NCBI RefSeq assembly: GCF_038502225.1
Contig: NC_091378.1
Coordinates: 5,162,425-5,226,424, forward strand
From: Cherax quadricarinatus
Lineage: Eukaryota > Arthropoda > Malacostraca > Decapoda > Parastacidae
Direction: 5' to 3'
Length of the DNA: 64,000 nt
Part shown: positions 26,505 through 39,837 of the stretch, one piece after another
Numbering within the stretch: position 1 is the first letter of the stretch
How the letters are laid out: each line of letters starts with the position of its first letter
The notes under the pieces: model-generated
What the model saw: only the letters and a program-made list of their open reading frames with translations
Told to the model about the DNA's origin: nothing
The model's database searches: none
Program-made: the position numbers and the translations under genes

Positions 26505-29500
26505 CTCAGCATCCCTACACTCTCCCCTCTACACCTCAGCATCCCTACACTCTCCCCTCTACACCTCAGCATCCCTACACTCTCCCCTCTACACCTCAGC
26601 ATCCCTACACTCTCCCCTCTACACCTCAGCATCCCTACACTCTCCCCTCTACACCTCAGCATCCCTACACTCTCCCATCTACACCTCAGCATCACTACAC
26701 TCTCCCCTCTACACCTCAGCATCCCTACACTCTCCCCTCTACACCTCAGCATCCCTACACTCTCCCCTCTACACCACAGCATCCCTACACTCTCCCCTCT
26801 ACACCTCAGCATCCCTACACTCTCCCCTCTACACCTCAGCATCCCTACACTCTCCCCTCTACACCTCAGCATCCCTACACTCTCCCCTCTACACCTCAGC
26901 ATGCCTACACTCTCCCCTCTACACCACAGCGTCCCTACACTCTCCCCTCTACACCTCAGCATCCCTACACTCTCCCCTCTACACCTCAGCATCCCTACAC
27001 TCTCCCCTCTACACCACAGCGTCCCTACACTCTCCCCTCTACACCTCAGCATCCCTACACTCTCCCCTATACACCTCAGCATCCCTACACTCTCCCCTCT
27101 ACACCTCGGCATCCCTACACTCTCCCCTCTACACCACAGCGTCCCTACACTCTCCCCTCTACACCTCAGCATCCCTACACTCTCCCCTCTACACCTCGGC
27201 ATCCCTACACTCTCCCCTCTACACCACAGCGTCCCTACACTCTCCTCTCTACACCTCAGCATCCCTACACTCTCCCCTCTACACCACAGCGTCCCTACAC
27301 TCTCCCCTCTACACCTCAGCATCCCTACACTCTCCCCTATACACCTCAGCATCCCTACACTCTCCCCTCTACACCTCAGCATCCCTACACTCTCCCCTCT
27401 ACACCTCAGCATCCCTACACTCTCCCCTCTACACCACAGCATCCCTACACTCTCCCCTCTACACCTCAGCATCCCTACACTCTCCCCTCTACACCTCAGC
27501 ATCCCTACACTCTCCCCTCTACACCTCAGCATCCCTACACTCTCCCCTCTACACCTCAGCATCCCTACACTCTCCCCTTTACACCTCAGCATCTATACAC
27601 TCTCCCCTCTACACCTCAGCATCCCTACACTCTCCCCTCTACACCTCAGCATCCCTACACTCTCCCCTCTACACCTCAGCATCCCTACACTCTCCCCTCT
27701 ACACCCCAGCATCCCTAAACTCTCCCCTCTACACCTCAGCATCCCTACACTCTCCCCTCTACACCCCAGCATCCCTACACTCTCCCCTCTACACCTCAGC
27801 ATCCCTACACTCTCCCCTCTACACCTCAGCATCCCTACACTCTCCCCTCTACACCTCAGCATCCCTACACTCTCCCCTCTACACCTCAGCATCCCTACAC
27901 TCTCCCCTCTACACCTCAGCATCCCTACACTCTCCCCTCTACACCTCAGCATCACTACACTCTTCCCTCTACACCTCAGTATCCCTACACTCTCCCCTCT
28001 ACACCTCAGCATCCCTACACTCTCCCCTCTACACCTCAGCATCCCTACACTCTCCCCTCTAAACCTCAGCATCACTACACTCTCCCCTCTACACCTCAGC
28101 ATCACTACACTCTCCCCTCTACACCTCAGCATCCCTACACTCTCCCCTCTACACCTCAGCATCCCTACACTCTCCCCTCTACACCTCAGCATCACTACAC
28201 TCTCCCCTCTACACCTCAGCATCACTACACTCTCCCCTCTACACCTCAGCATCACTACACTCTCCCCTCTACACCTCAGCATCCCTACACTCTCCCCTCT
28301 ACACCTCAGCATCCCTACACTCTCCCCTCTACACCTCAGCATCCCTACACTCTCCCCTCTACACCTCAGCATCACTACACTCTCCCCTCTACACCTCAGC
28401 ATCACTACACTCTCCCCTCTACACCTCAGCATCACTACACTCTCCCCTCTACACCTCAGCATCCCTACACTCTCCCCTCTACACCTCAGCATCCCTACAC
28501 TCTCCCCTCTACACCTCAGCATCCCTACACTCTCCCCTCTACACCTCAGCATCCCTACACTCTCCCCTCTACACCTCAGCATCCCTACACTCTCCCCTCT
28601 ACACCTCAGCATCACTACACTCTCCCCTCTACACCTCAGCATCACTACACTCTCCCCTCTACACCTCAGCATCCCTACACTCTCCCCTCTACACCTCAGC
28701 ATCCCTACACTCTCCCCTCTACACCTCAGCATCACTACACTCTCCCCTCTACACCTCAGCATCCCTACACTCTCCCCTCTACACCTCAGCATCCCTACAC
28801 TCTCCCCTCTACACCTCAGCATCCCTACACTCTCCCCTCTACACCTCAGCATCCCTACACTCTCCCCTCTACACCTCAGCATCCCTACACTCTCCCCTCT
28901 ACACCTCAGCATGCCTACACTCTCCCCTCTACACCTCAGCATCACTACACTCTCCCCTCTACACCTCAGCATCACTACACTCTCCCCTCTACACCACAGC
29001 ATCCCTACACTCTCCCCTCTACACCTCAGCATCCCTACACTCTCCCCTCTACACCACAGCATCCCTACACTCTCCCCTCTACACCTCAGCATCCCTACAC
29101 TCTCCCCTCTACACCTCAGCATGCCTACACTCTCCCCTCTACACCACAGCGTCCCTACACTCTCCCCTCTACACCTCAGCATCCCTACACTCTCCCCTCT
29201 ACACCTCAGCATCCCTACACTCTCCCCTCTACACCACAGCGTCCCTACACTCTCCCCTCTACACCTCAGCATCCCTACACTCTCCCCTATACACCTCAGC
29301 ATCCCTACACTCTCCCCTCTACACCTCGGCATCCCTACACTCTCCCCTCTACACCACAGCGTCCCTACACTCTCCCCTCTACACCTCAGCATCCCTACAC
29401 TCTCCCCTCTACACCTCGGCATCCCTACACTCTCCCCTCTACACCACAGCGTCCCTACACTCTCCTCTCTACACCTCAGCATCCCTACACTCTCCCCTCT

Positions 29501-31591
29501 ACACCACAGCGTCCCTACACTCTCCCCTCTACACCTCAGCATCCCTACACTCTCCCCTATACACCTCAGCATCCCTACACTCTCCCCTCTACACCTCAGC
29601 ATCCCTACACTCTCCCCTCTACACCTCAGCATCCCTACACTCTCCCCTCTACACCACAGCATCCCTACACTCTCCCCTCTACACCTCAGCATCCCTACAC
29701 TCTCCCCTCTACACCTCAGCATCCCTACACTCTCCCCTCTACACCTCAGCATCCCTACACTCTCCCCTCTACACCTCAGCATCCCTACACTCTCCCCTTT
29801 ACACCTCAGCATCTATACACTCTCCCCTCTACACCTCAGCATCCCTACACTCTCCCCTCTACACCTCAGCATCCCTACACTCTCCCCTCTACACCTCAGC
29901 ATCCCTACACTCTCCCCTCTACACCCCAGCATCCCTAAACTCTCCCCTCTACACCTCAGCATCCCTACACTCTCCCCTCTACACCCCAGCATCCCTACAC
30001 TCTCCCCTCTACACCTCAGCATCCCTACACTCTCCCCTCTACACCTCAGCATCCCTACACTCTCCCCTCTACACCTCAGCATCCCTACACTCTCCCCTCT
30101 ACACCTCAGCATCCCTACACTCTCCCCTCTACACCTCAGCATCCCTACACTCTCCCCTCTACACCTCAGCATCACTACACTCTTCCCTCTACACCTCAGT
30201 ATCCCTACACTCTCCCCTCTACACCTCAGCATCCCTACACTCTCCCCTCTACACCTCAGCATCCCTACACTCTCCCCTCTAAACCTCAGCATCACTACAC
30301 TCTCCCCTCTACACCTCAGCATCACTACACTCTCCCCTCTACACCTCAGCATCCCTACACTCTCCCCTCTACACCTCAGCATCCCTACACTCTCCCCTCT
30401 ACACCTCAGCATCACTACACTCTCCCCTCTACACCTCAGCATCACTACACTCTCCCCTCTACACCTCAGCATCACTACACTCTCCCCTCTACACCTCAGC
30501 ATCCCTACACTCTCCCCTCTACACCTCAGCATCCCTACACTCTCCCCTCTACACCTCAGCATCCCTACACTCTCCCCTCTACACCTCAGCATCACTACAC
30601 TCTCCCCTCTACACCTCAGCATCACTACACTCTCCCCTCTACACCTCAGCATCACTACACTCTCCCCTCTACACCTCAGCATCCCTACACTCTCCCCTCT
30701 ACACCTCAGCATCCCTACACTCTCCCCTCTACACCTCAGCATCCCTACACTCTCCCCTCTACACCTCAGCATCCCTACACTCTCCCCTCTACACCTCAGC
30801 ATCCCTACACTCTCCCCTCTACACCTCAGCATCACTACACTCTCCCCTCTACACCTCAGCATCACTACACTCTCCCCTCTACACCTCAGCATCCCTACAC
30901 TCTCCCCTCTACACCTCAGCATCCCTACACTCTCCCCTCTACACCTCAGCATCACTACACTCTCCCCTCTACACCTCAGCATCCCTACACTCTCCCCTCT
31001 ACACCTCAGCATCCCTACACTCTCCCCTCTACACCTCAGCATCCCTACACTCTCCCCTCTACACCTCAGCATCCCTACACTCTCCCCTCTACACCTCAGC
31101 ATCCCTACACTCTCCCCTCTACACCTCAGCATGCCTACACTCTCCCCTCTACACCTCAGCATCACTACACTCTCCCCTCTACACCTCAGCATCACTACAC
31201 TCTCCCCTCTACACCACAGCATCCCTACACTCTCCCCTCTACACCTCAGCATCCCTACACTCTCCCCTCTACACCACAGCATCCCTACACTCTCCCCTCT
31301 ACACCTCAGCATCCCTACACTCTCCCCTCTACACCTCAGCATCCCTACACTCTCCCCTCTACACCTCAGCATTACTACACTCTCCCCTCTACACCTCAGC
31401 ATCCCTACACTCTCCCCTCTACACCTCAGCATCACTACACTCTCCCCTCTACACCTCAGCATCACTACACTCTCCCCTCTACACCTCAGCATCACTACAC
31501 TCTCCCCTCTACACCTCAGCATCCCTACACTCTCCCCTCTACACCTCAGCATCCCTACACTCTCCCCTCTACACCTCAGCATCCCTACACT
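26505..31591 (+). repeat. 30-bp minisatellite, about 170 copies, with a 2,220-bp internal duplication
   Basis: The unit is ACACCTCAGCATCCCTACAC followed by TCTCCCCTCT, exactly 30 bp almost throughout. Informative variants (ACCACAGCGTCC, CCTATACACC, TCCTCTCT, TTTACACCTCAGCATCTATA, CCCTAAAC, TCTTCCCTCT with CAGTATCC) recur in the same order at a distance of exactly 2,220 bp (74 units). Examples are 27061 with 29281, 27241 with 29461, 27541 with 29761, and 27961 with 30181. The paired blocks run from about 26840 to 31320. Frames open on both strands (1,603 codons plus; 382, 739 and 589 codons minus) are explained by the 30-bp period. Confidence 0.97.
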
Positions 31592-31781
31592 CTCTCCCTA
31601 CTACTCCTGCTACTTTCACCCATATACTATCTCATATGTCACCCCCTCCTTCCTTCCCCACCTCCTTTCCCTCTTTCTTCTCCTTCTCCTCCTCCTCTTC
31701 CGGACAGCCTAAATTCTCTCTTTGGATTACATCATAATTGCCAACCCAACACACGCTATCATTATTGTCTGAAGAAAGATT

Positions 31782-31782
<1 letters not shown>
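31592..31782. other. Pyrimidine-rich spacer
   Basis: A CT-rich non-repetitive stretch between the 30-bp array and (GT)n. No gene seen. Confidence 0.45.

Positions 31783-31868
<86 letters not shown>
31783..31868. repeat. (GT)n microsatellite, about 86 bp
   Basis: A pure GT run. On the minus strand it directly follows the 3' end (GTGAGAATAC) of the LINE B copy at 31869-32066. Confidence 0.97.
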
Positions 31869-31870
<2 letters not shown>

Positions 31871-32112
31871 TCTCACCTAATTGTGGTTGCAGGGGTCGAC
31901 TCATAGCTCTTGGCCCCCGCCTCTTCACTGGTCGCTACTCGGTCACTCACTCCCTGCACTATGAGCTTTATCATACCTCTTCTTAAAGCTATGTATGGAT
32001 CCTGTCTCCCCTACCAGACTATTCCACTGGCTGACAACTCTGTGGCTGAAGAAATATTTCTTAACATCTGTGTGCTCACTTAACTGTAGTTGCCGGGGTC
32101 GAGTCACAGCAT
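31869..32112 (-). mobile_element. LINE B 3' fragment preceded by a second LINE B tail
   Basis: On the minus strand, the block from about 32066 down to 31869 holds the LINE B C-terminal coding remnant plus tail (GTGAAGAGGCGGGGGCCAAG, then CGACCCCTGCAACCACAATT, AGGTGAGAATAC). Immediately upstream, about 32112-32067, lies another tail piece ending AACTACAGTTAAGTGAGCAC. Two tails in a row suggest insertion of one LINE B copy at the terminus of another, or tandem duplication of the 3' end. Confidence 0.83.
31940..32066 (-). pseudogene. LINE B polyprotein C-terminal remnant
   Basis: The minus-strand frame reads DVKKYFFSHRVVSQWNSLVG, then GSIHSFKKRYDKAHSAGSE and a stop. It aligns by eye with DVRKYFFSHRVVRKWNSLES at 13860-13920, so both belong to one family. 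Only about 40 codons remain. Confidence 0.8.
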
Positions 32113-32241
32113 GGAGAAGTTCAGCTCCATAAAGTTGAACTCTTCTCCAGGCTGAGGGACTGACCACCTCAAATACTATTTCTTCAAGGTTGATGGACTG
32201 ACTGTATTATTTTTTATTTTATTACTACTCCTCCCTTTTCA

Positions 32242-32290
32242 CTTGACTGAAGAAGTCCACTGTGTAGGCGAAACGTTGTATCAGTCAAGA
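32242..32290 (+). ncRNA. Hammerhead-ribozyme-like motif with canonical CUGANGA core
   Basis: CTGAAGA at 32247-32253 fits the hammerhead core CUGANGA. It is followed by an extra A, a hairpin (32255-32269, GTCC to AGGC, one A.C mismatch and one G.U) and GAAACGT at 32270-32276. A perfect 9-nt inverted repeat, CTTGACTGA (32242-32250) and TCAGTCAAG (32281-32289), encloses the motif. That repeat competes with the core, so the active fold is uncertain. The upstream flank (GAGGGACTGACCACCTCA) resembles the flank in the 418-bp unit, which supports one repeat family. Confidence 0.45.
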
Positions 32291-32305
32291 TACCAAACTG
32301 TTACA

Positions 32306-35300
32306 CATGTCTACCTGGAGGGTGTTACGGGGTCAACCTGGAGGGTGTTACGGGGTCAACCTGGAGGGTGTTACGGGGGTCAACCTGGAGTCTACCTGGA
32401 GGGTGTTACGAGGGTCAACCTGGAGTCTACCTGGAGGGTGTTACGAGGGTCAACCTGGAGTCTACCTGGAGGGTGTTACGAGGGTCAACCTGGAGGGTGT
32501 TACGAGGGTCAACCTGGAGGGTGTTACGGGGTCAACCTGGAGGGTGTTATGGGGGTCAACCTGGAGGGTGTTACGAGGGTCAACATGGAGGGTGTTACGG
32601 GGTCAACCTGGAGGGTGTTACGGGGGTCAACCTGGAGGGTGTTACGGGGGTCAACCTGGAGGGTGTTACGAGGGTCAACCTGGAGGGTGTTACGGGGTCA
32701 ACCTGGAGGGTGTTACGGGGGTCAACCTGGAGGGTGTTACGGGGTCAACCTGGAGTCTACCTGGAGGGTGTTACGGGGTCAACCTGGAGGGTGTTACGGG
32801 GGTCAACCTGGAGTCTACCTGGAGGGTGTTACGGGGTCAACCTGGAGTCTACCTGGAGGGTGTTACGGGGTCAACCTGGAGGGTGTTACGGGGGTCAACC
32901 TGGAGTCTAACTGGAGGGTGTTACGGGGTCAACCTGGAGGGTGTTACGGGGGTCAACTTGGAGGGTGTTACGGGGTCAACCTGGAGTCTACCTGGAGGGT
33001 GTTACGGGGTCAACCTGGAGGGTGTTACGGGGTCAACCTGGAGGGTGTTACGGGGTCAACCCGGAGTCTACCTGGAGGGTGTTACGGGGTCAACCTGGAG
33101 GGTGTTACGGGGGTTAACCTGGAGTCTACCTGGAGGGTGTTACGGGGGTCAACCTGGAGTCTACCTGGAGGGTGTTACGAGGGTCAACCTGGAGGGTGTT
33201 ACGGGGTCAACCTGGAGTCTACCTGGAGGGTGTTACGGGGTCAACCTGGAGGGTGTTACGGGGGTCAACCTGGAGTCTACCTGGAGGGTGTTACGGGGGT
33301 CAACCTGGAGTCTACCTAAAGGGTGTTACGGGGGTCAACCTGGAGTCTACCTGGAGGGTGTTACGGGGTCAACCTGGAGGGTGTTACGGGGGTCAACCCG
33401 GAGTCTACCTGGAGGGTGTTACGGGGTCAACCTGGAGTCTACCTGGAGGGTGTTACGGAGGTCAACCTGGAGGGTGTTACGGGGTTAACCTGGAGGGTGT
33501 TACGGGGGTCAACCCGGAGTCTACCTGGAGGGTGTTACGGGGTCAACCTGGAGTCTACCTGGAGGGTGTTACGGGGGTCAACCTGGAGTCTACCTGGAGG
33601 GTGTTACGGGGGTCAACCTGGAGTCTACCTGGAGGGTGTTACGGGGGTCAACCTGGAGTCTACCTGGAGGGTGTTACGGGGTCAACCTGGAGGGTGTTAC
33701 GGGGGTCAACCCGGAGTGTGTTACGGGGTCAACCTGGAGTTTACCTGGAGGGTGTTACGGGGGTCAACCTGGAGGGTGTTACGGAGGTCAACCTGGAGTC
33801 TACCTGGAGGGTGTTACGGGGTCAACCTGGAGGGTGTTACGGGGGTCAACCCGGAGTCTACCTGGAGGGTGTTACGGGGTCAACCTGGAGGGTGTTACGG
33901 GGGTCAACCTGGAGGGTGTTACGGGGGTCAACCCGGAGTCTACCTGGAGGGTGTTACGGGGGTCAACCTGGAGTGTGTTACGGGGGTCAACCTGGAGGGT
34001 TACGGGGGTCAACCTGGAGGGTGTTACGGGGGTCAACCTGGAGTATTACGCGGGTCAACCTGGAGGGTGTTACGGGGTCAACCTGGAGTCTACCTGGAGG
34101 GTGTTACGGGGGTCAACCTGGAGGGTGTTACGGGGGTCAACCTGGAGGGTGTTACGGGGGTCAACCTGGAGGGTGTTACGGGGGTCAACCTGGAGGGTGT
34201 TACGGGGTCAACCTGGAGGGTGTTACGGGGGTCAACCTGGAGTATTACGGGGGACAACCTGGAGGGTGTTACGGCGGTCAACCTGGAGGGTGTTACGGGG
34301 GTCAACCTGGAGGGTGTTACGGGGTCAACCTGGAGTCTACCTGGAGGGTGTTACGGGGGTCAACCTGGAGGGTGTTACGAGGGTCAACCTGGAGGGTGTT
34401 ACGGGGGTCAACCTGGAGGGTGTTACGGGGGTCAACCCGGAGTCTACCTGGAGGGTGTTACGGGGGTCAACCTGGAGTCTACCTGGAGGGTGTTACGGGG
34501 TCAACCTGGAGTCTACCTGGAGGGTGTTACGGGGGGTCAACCTGGAAGGTGTTATGGGGGTCAACCTGGAGTCTACCTGGAGGGTGTTACGGGGGGTCAA
34601 CCTGGAGGGTGTTACGGGGGTCAACCTGGAGTCTACCTGGAGGGTGTTACGGGGGTCAACCTGGAGGGTGTTACGGTGGGTCAACCTGGAGGGTGTCACG
34701 GGGGGTCAACCTGGAGTCTACGTGGAGTATTTCGGTGGTCAACCTGGAGGGTGTTACGGGGGTCAACCTGGAGGGTGTTACGGGGTCAACCTGGAGGGTG
34801 TTACGGGGGGTCAACCTGGAGGGTGTTACGGGGTCAACCTGGAGTCTACCTGGAGTGTTAAGGGGTCAATCTGGAGTCTACCTGGAGGGTGTTACGGGGG
34901 GTCAACCTGGAGTGTTATGGGGGTCAATCTGGAGTCTACCTGGAGGGTGTTACGGGGGGTCAACCTGGAGTCTACCTGGAGAATTTTACGGGGGTCAACC
35001 TGGAGGGTGTTACGGGGTCAACCTGGAGTCTACCTGGAGGGTGTTACGGGGGTCAACCTGGGGTCTACCTGGAGGGTGTTACGGGGGTCAACCTGGAGGG
35101 TGTTACGGGGGTCAACTTGGAGGGTGTTACGGGGTCAACCTGGAGGGTGTTACGGGGGTCAACCTGGAGGGTGTTACGGGGTCAACCTGGAGTCTACCTG
35201 GAGAGTGTTAAGGGGTCAATCTGGAGTCTACCTGGAGGGTGTTACGGGGGGTCAACCTTGAGAGTGTTATGGGGGTTAATCTGGAGTCTACCTGGAGGGT

Positions 35301-35915
35301 GTTACGGGGGGTCAACCTGGAGGTCTACCTGGAGAATTTTACGGGGGTCAACCTGGAGGGTGTTACGGGGTCAACCTGGAGTCTACCTGGAGGGTGTTAC
35401 GGGGGTCAACCTGGGGTCTACCTGGAGGGTGTTACGGGGGTCAACCTGGAGTCTATCTGGAGGGTGTTACGGGGGTCAACCTGGAGTGTTACGGGGGTCA
35501 ACCTGGAGTCTACCTGGAGTGTTACGGGGGTCAACCTGGAGTCTACCTGGAGGGTGTTACGGGGGGTCAACCTGGAGTCTACCTGGAGTGTTACGGGGGT
35601 CAACCTGGAGTCTACCTGGAGTGTTACGGGGGTCAACCTGGGGTCTTCCTTGAGGGTGTTACGGGGGTCAACCTGGAGTCTATCTGGAGGGTGTTACGGG
35701 GGTCAACCTGGAGTGTTACGGGGGTCAACCTGGAGTGTTACGGGGGTCAACCTGGAGTCTACCTGGAGTGTTACGGGGGTCAACCTGGAGTCTACCTGGA
35801 GGGTGTTACGGGGGGTCAACCTGGAGTCTACCTGGAGTGTTACGGGGGTCAACCTGGAGTGTTACGGGGGTCAACCTGGGGTCTTCCTGGAGGGTGTTAC
35901 GGGGTCAACGCCCCA
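32306..35915 (-). repeat. 3.6-kb minisatellite made of LINE A 3' tails
   Basis: On the minus strand the monomer is GTTGACCCCCGTAACACCCT plus CCAG (about 24 bp), with an optional 11-bp GTAGACTCCAG. This equals the LINE A terminus (GTTGACCCCCGGAACYCTCT, CCAGGTA) seen at 3115, 13590 and 15540. The right end runs into GGGGCGTTGACCCC, the longer tail sequence, at about 35900. Toward 35400-35900 units shorten to GTAACACTCCAG forms. Several plus-strand frames of 180-680 codons are repeat artefacts. Confidence 0.93.
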
Positions 35916-35959
35916 GCTGCCCAGAAATAAGCTTTGACTGGGGTAAAACATCGCTCTGT

Positions 35960-36000
35960 TATGCCTTAATCAAGCTCTATAGAGAGCGAAACGTTGTCTA
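35960..36000 (+). ncRNA. Hammerhead-like hairpin, degenerate core
   Basis: TTAATCA (35966-35972), A, then a perfect 5-bp stem GCTCT/AGAGC with loop ATAG (35974-35987), then GAAACGT (35988-35994). The stem keeps pairing while its sequence differs from the GCC/GGC form of the 418-bp unit. The core has lost G5 and G8, so I expect no catalysis. Confidence 0.35.
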
Positions 36001-36575
36001 CAATTCTCGAGAAAATGGCTGTCAGTATCGCTGATCCGGGTAGATAATCTACCTTCTCCTCTCTAAATTCTTCCTATTCTTCTTTCATTGTTTCTTCTCC
36101 CGTTTACAATCTTCATCTTTCTTCTTGATGCTGGTACAGTCTTAGATAACCTCTCTTTCTCTCTTCACCTTCTCTTTCCCTCTATTTCTCTCCAGTTCTT
36201 CACTCTCACTCTCCCCTTCTCTCTCCCTCTCCTCTACCCAACTATTTCTCTTAATCTACCCTCACCCTCTCCCTCCCCCTCCTCCCCTTTTCCACTATCT
36301 CCCCGTAGCTTTGATTGTCATTTTTTCCATTCCATCGCCTCTCCTCTGTGGCTTTTCCTGTGGTCCACCCATATCTCCTCTTATTCTCTTTTGTTGTCAC
36401 CCACTCACACGCACTCGACCGTCTCTTGTTCAACATGGCCGCCGCTGCACAATAACACAGTTCCAGCAGATAGATTTTTTTTTCTCCCTTTTCTGCCCCA
36501 TTTCGTTAGGTATAAGAGTAGGAAGCGAGATTTGTACCCTATGTGGGTTTCTTGGGCCTTTGTACCCTACGTGGT
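36001..36575. other. Pyrimidine-rich non-repetitive region
   Basis: About 570 bp, CT-rich, with open frames on both strands up to 228 codons (partly running into (TA)n). No protein family is recognisable. Its composition alone could produce these frames. Confidence 0.4.
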
Positions 36576-37199
<624 letters not shown>

Positions 37200-37245
37200 C
37201 AAATGAGTTCTTGCTAATTGACCAGTTTTACATATTCGGCACGAC
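37200..37245. mobile_element. Truncated second copy of the MITE right end
   Basis: AAATGAGTTCTTGCTAATTG, then ACCAGTTTTACATATTCGGC and ACGAC repeat 37054-37098 exactly as far as I can compare. Identity over 45 bp, separated by about 100 bp of (TA)n, points to slippage or unequal exchange between TA tracts rather than an independent insertion. Confidence 0.85.
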
Positions 37246-37258
37246 ATATATATGTATA

Positions 37259-37290
<32 letters not shown>

Positions 37291-37330
37291 CATATATATG
37301 TACATATACATATATATATACATATATATG
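37246..37330. repeat. TA-rich repeat with TACA/TGTA interruptions
   Basis: A TA/TATG microsatellite ending exactly at the 5' truncation point of RTE copy 1. Confidence 0.93.
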
Positions 37331-39837
37331 TAGGGGACTTGAATGCTAAAGTAGGAGAAACTTTTAGAGAGGGTGTGGTAGGTAAGTTTGGGGTGCCAGG
37401 TGTAAATGATAATGGGAGCCCTTTGATTGAACTTTGTATAGAAAGGGGTTTAGTTATAGGTAATACATATTTTAAGAAAAAGAGGATAAATAAGTATACA
37501 CGATATGATGTAGGGCGAAATGACAGTAGTTTGTTGGATTATGTATTGGTAGATAAAAGACTGTTGAGTAGACTTCAGGATGTACATGTTTATAGAGGGG
37601 CCACAGATATATCAGATCACTTTCTAGTTGTAGCTACACTGAGAGTAAAAGGTAGATGGGATACAAGGAGAATAGAAGCATCAGGGAAGAGAGAGGTGAA
37701 GGTTTATAAACTAAAAGAGGAGGCAGTTAGGGTAAGATATAAACAGCTATTGGAGGATAGATGGGCTAATGAGAGCATAGGCAATGGGGTCGAAGAGGTA
37801 TGGGGTAGGTTTAAAAATGTAGTGTTAGAGTGTTCAGCAGAAGTTTGTGGTTACAGGAAAGTGGGTGCAGGAGGGAAGAGGAGCGATTGGTGGAATGATG
37901 ATGTAAAGAGAGTAGTAAGGGAGAAAAAGTTAGCATATGAGAAGTTTTTACAAAGTAGAAGTGATGCAAGGAGGGAAGAGTATATGGAGAAAAAGAGAGA
38001 AGTTAAGAGAGTGGTGAAGCAATGTAAAAAGAGAGCAAATGAGAGAGTGGGTGAGATGTTATCAACAAATTTTGTTGAAAATAAGAAAAAGTTTTGGAGT
38101 GAGATTAACAAGTTAAGAAAGCCTAGAGAACAAATGGATTTGTCAGTTAAAAATAGGAGAGGAGAGTTATTAAATGGAGAGGTAGAGGTATTGGGAAGAT
38201 GGAAGGAATATTTTGAGGAATTGTTAAATGTTGATGAAGATAGGGAAGCTGTGATTTCGTGTATAGGGCAAGGAGGAATAACATCTTGTAGGAGTGAGGA
38301 AGAGCCAGTTGTGAGTGTGGGGGAAGTTCGTGAGGCAGTAGGTAAAATGAAAGGGGGTAAGGCAGCCGGGATTGATGGGATAAAGATAGAAATGTTAAAA
38401 GCAGGTGGGGATATAGTTTTGGAGTGGTTGGTGCAATTATTTAATAAATGTATGGAAGAGGGTAAGGTACCTAGGGATTGGCAGAGAGCATGCATAGTTC
38501 CTTTGTATAAAGGCAAAGGGGATAAAAGAGAGTGCAAAAATTATAGGGGGATAAGTCTGTTGAGTGTACCTGGTAAAGTGTATGGTAGAGTTATAATTGA
38601 AAGAATTAAGAGTAAGACGGAGAATAGGATAGCAGATGAACAAGGAGGCTTTAGGAAAGGTAGGGGGTGTGTGGACCAGGTGTTTACAGTGAAACATATA
38701 AGTGAACAGTATTTAGATAAGGCTAAAGAGGTCTTTGTGGCATTCATGGATTTGGAAAAGGCGTATGACAGGGTGGATAGGGGGGCAATGTGGCAGATGT
38801 TGCAAGTGTATGGTGTAGGAGGTAGGTTACTGAAAGCAGTGAAGAGTTTTTACGAGGATAGTGAGGCTCAAGTTAGAGTATGTAGGAAAGAGGGAAATTT
38901 TTTCCCAGTAAAAGTAGGCCTTAGACAAGGATGTGTGATGTCACCGTGGTTGTTTAATATATTTATAGATGGGGTTGTAAGAGAAGTAAATGCGAGGGTC
39001 TTGGCAAGAGGCGTGGAGTTAAAAGATAAAGAATCACACACAAAGTGGGAGTTGTCACAGCTGCTCTTTGCCGATGACACTGTGCTCTTGGGAGATTCTG
39101 AAGAGAAGTTGCAGAGATTGGTGGATGAATTTGGTAGGGTGTGCAAAAGAAGAAAATTAAAGGTGAATACAGGAAAGAGTAAGGTTATGAGGATAACAAA
39201 AAGATTAGGTGATGAAAGATTGAATATCAGATTGGAGGGAGAGAGTATGGAGGAGGTGAACGTATTCAGATATTTGGGAGTGGACGTGTCAGCGGATGGG
39301 TCTATGAAAGATGAGGTGAATCATAGAATTGATGAGGGAAAAAGAGTGAGTGGTGCACTTAGGAGTCTGTGGAGACAAAGAACTTTGTCCTTGGAGGCAA
39401 AGAGGGGAATGTATGAGAGTATAGTTTTACCAACGCTCTTATATGGGTGTGAAGCGTGGGTGATGAATGTTGCAGCGAGGAGAAGGCTGGAGGCAGTGGA
39501 GATGTCATGTCTGAGGGCAATGTGTGGTGTGAATATAATGCAGAGAATTCGTAGTTTGGAAGTTAGGAGGAGGTGCGGGATTACCAAAACTGTTGTCCAG
39601 AGGGCTGAGGAAGGGTTGTTGAGGTGGTTCGGACATGTAGAGAGAATGGAGCGAAACAGAATGACTTCAAGAGTGTATCAGTCTGTAGTGGAAGGAAGGC
39701 GGGGTAGGGGTCGGCCTAGGAAGGGTTGGAGGGAGGGGGTAAAGGAGGTTTTGTGTGCGAGGGGCTTGGACTTCCAGCAGGCATGCGTGAGCGTGTTTGA
39801 TAGGAGTGAATGGAGACAAATGGTTTTTAATACTTGA
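37331..39837 (+). CDS. RTE-like endonuclease/reverse transcriptase (N-terminally truncated)
   Basis: The open frame enters from the TA repeat. Family homology begins at GDLNAKVG, about codon 27 of the 861-codon frame opening at 37252. The endonuclease part keeps [17 protein letters not shown] and the catalytic SDH (near 37612-37620). The RT part shows [14 protein letters not shown] (about 38360), [52 protein letters not shown] and the catalytic FADD at 39067-39078. The C-terminus has GHVERM and [14 protein letters not shown]. The product would nick target DNA and copy LINE RNA, but here the first endonuclease strands are missing. No frameshift or stop interrupts the remaining 836 codons, so the copy is young. 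No promoter of its own is visible. Confidence 0.9.

Noticed and set aside
26505..31591. CRISPR-like regular repeat
   Set aside because: Units are contiguous with no unique spacers, and the genome is eukaryotic; it is a minisatellite.
26444..31712. Long frames on both strands of the 30-bp array (1,603 codons plus; 382-739 codons minus)
   Set aside because: A 30-bp period keeps any stop-free phase open indefinitely. Both strands being open, together with purely periodic proteins, argues against coding.
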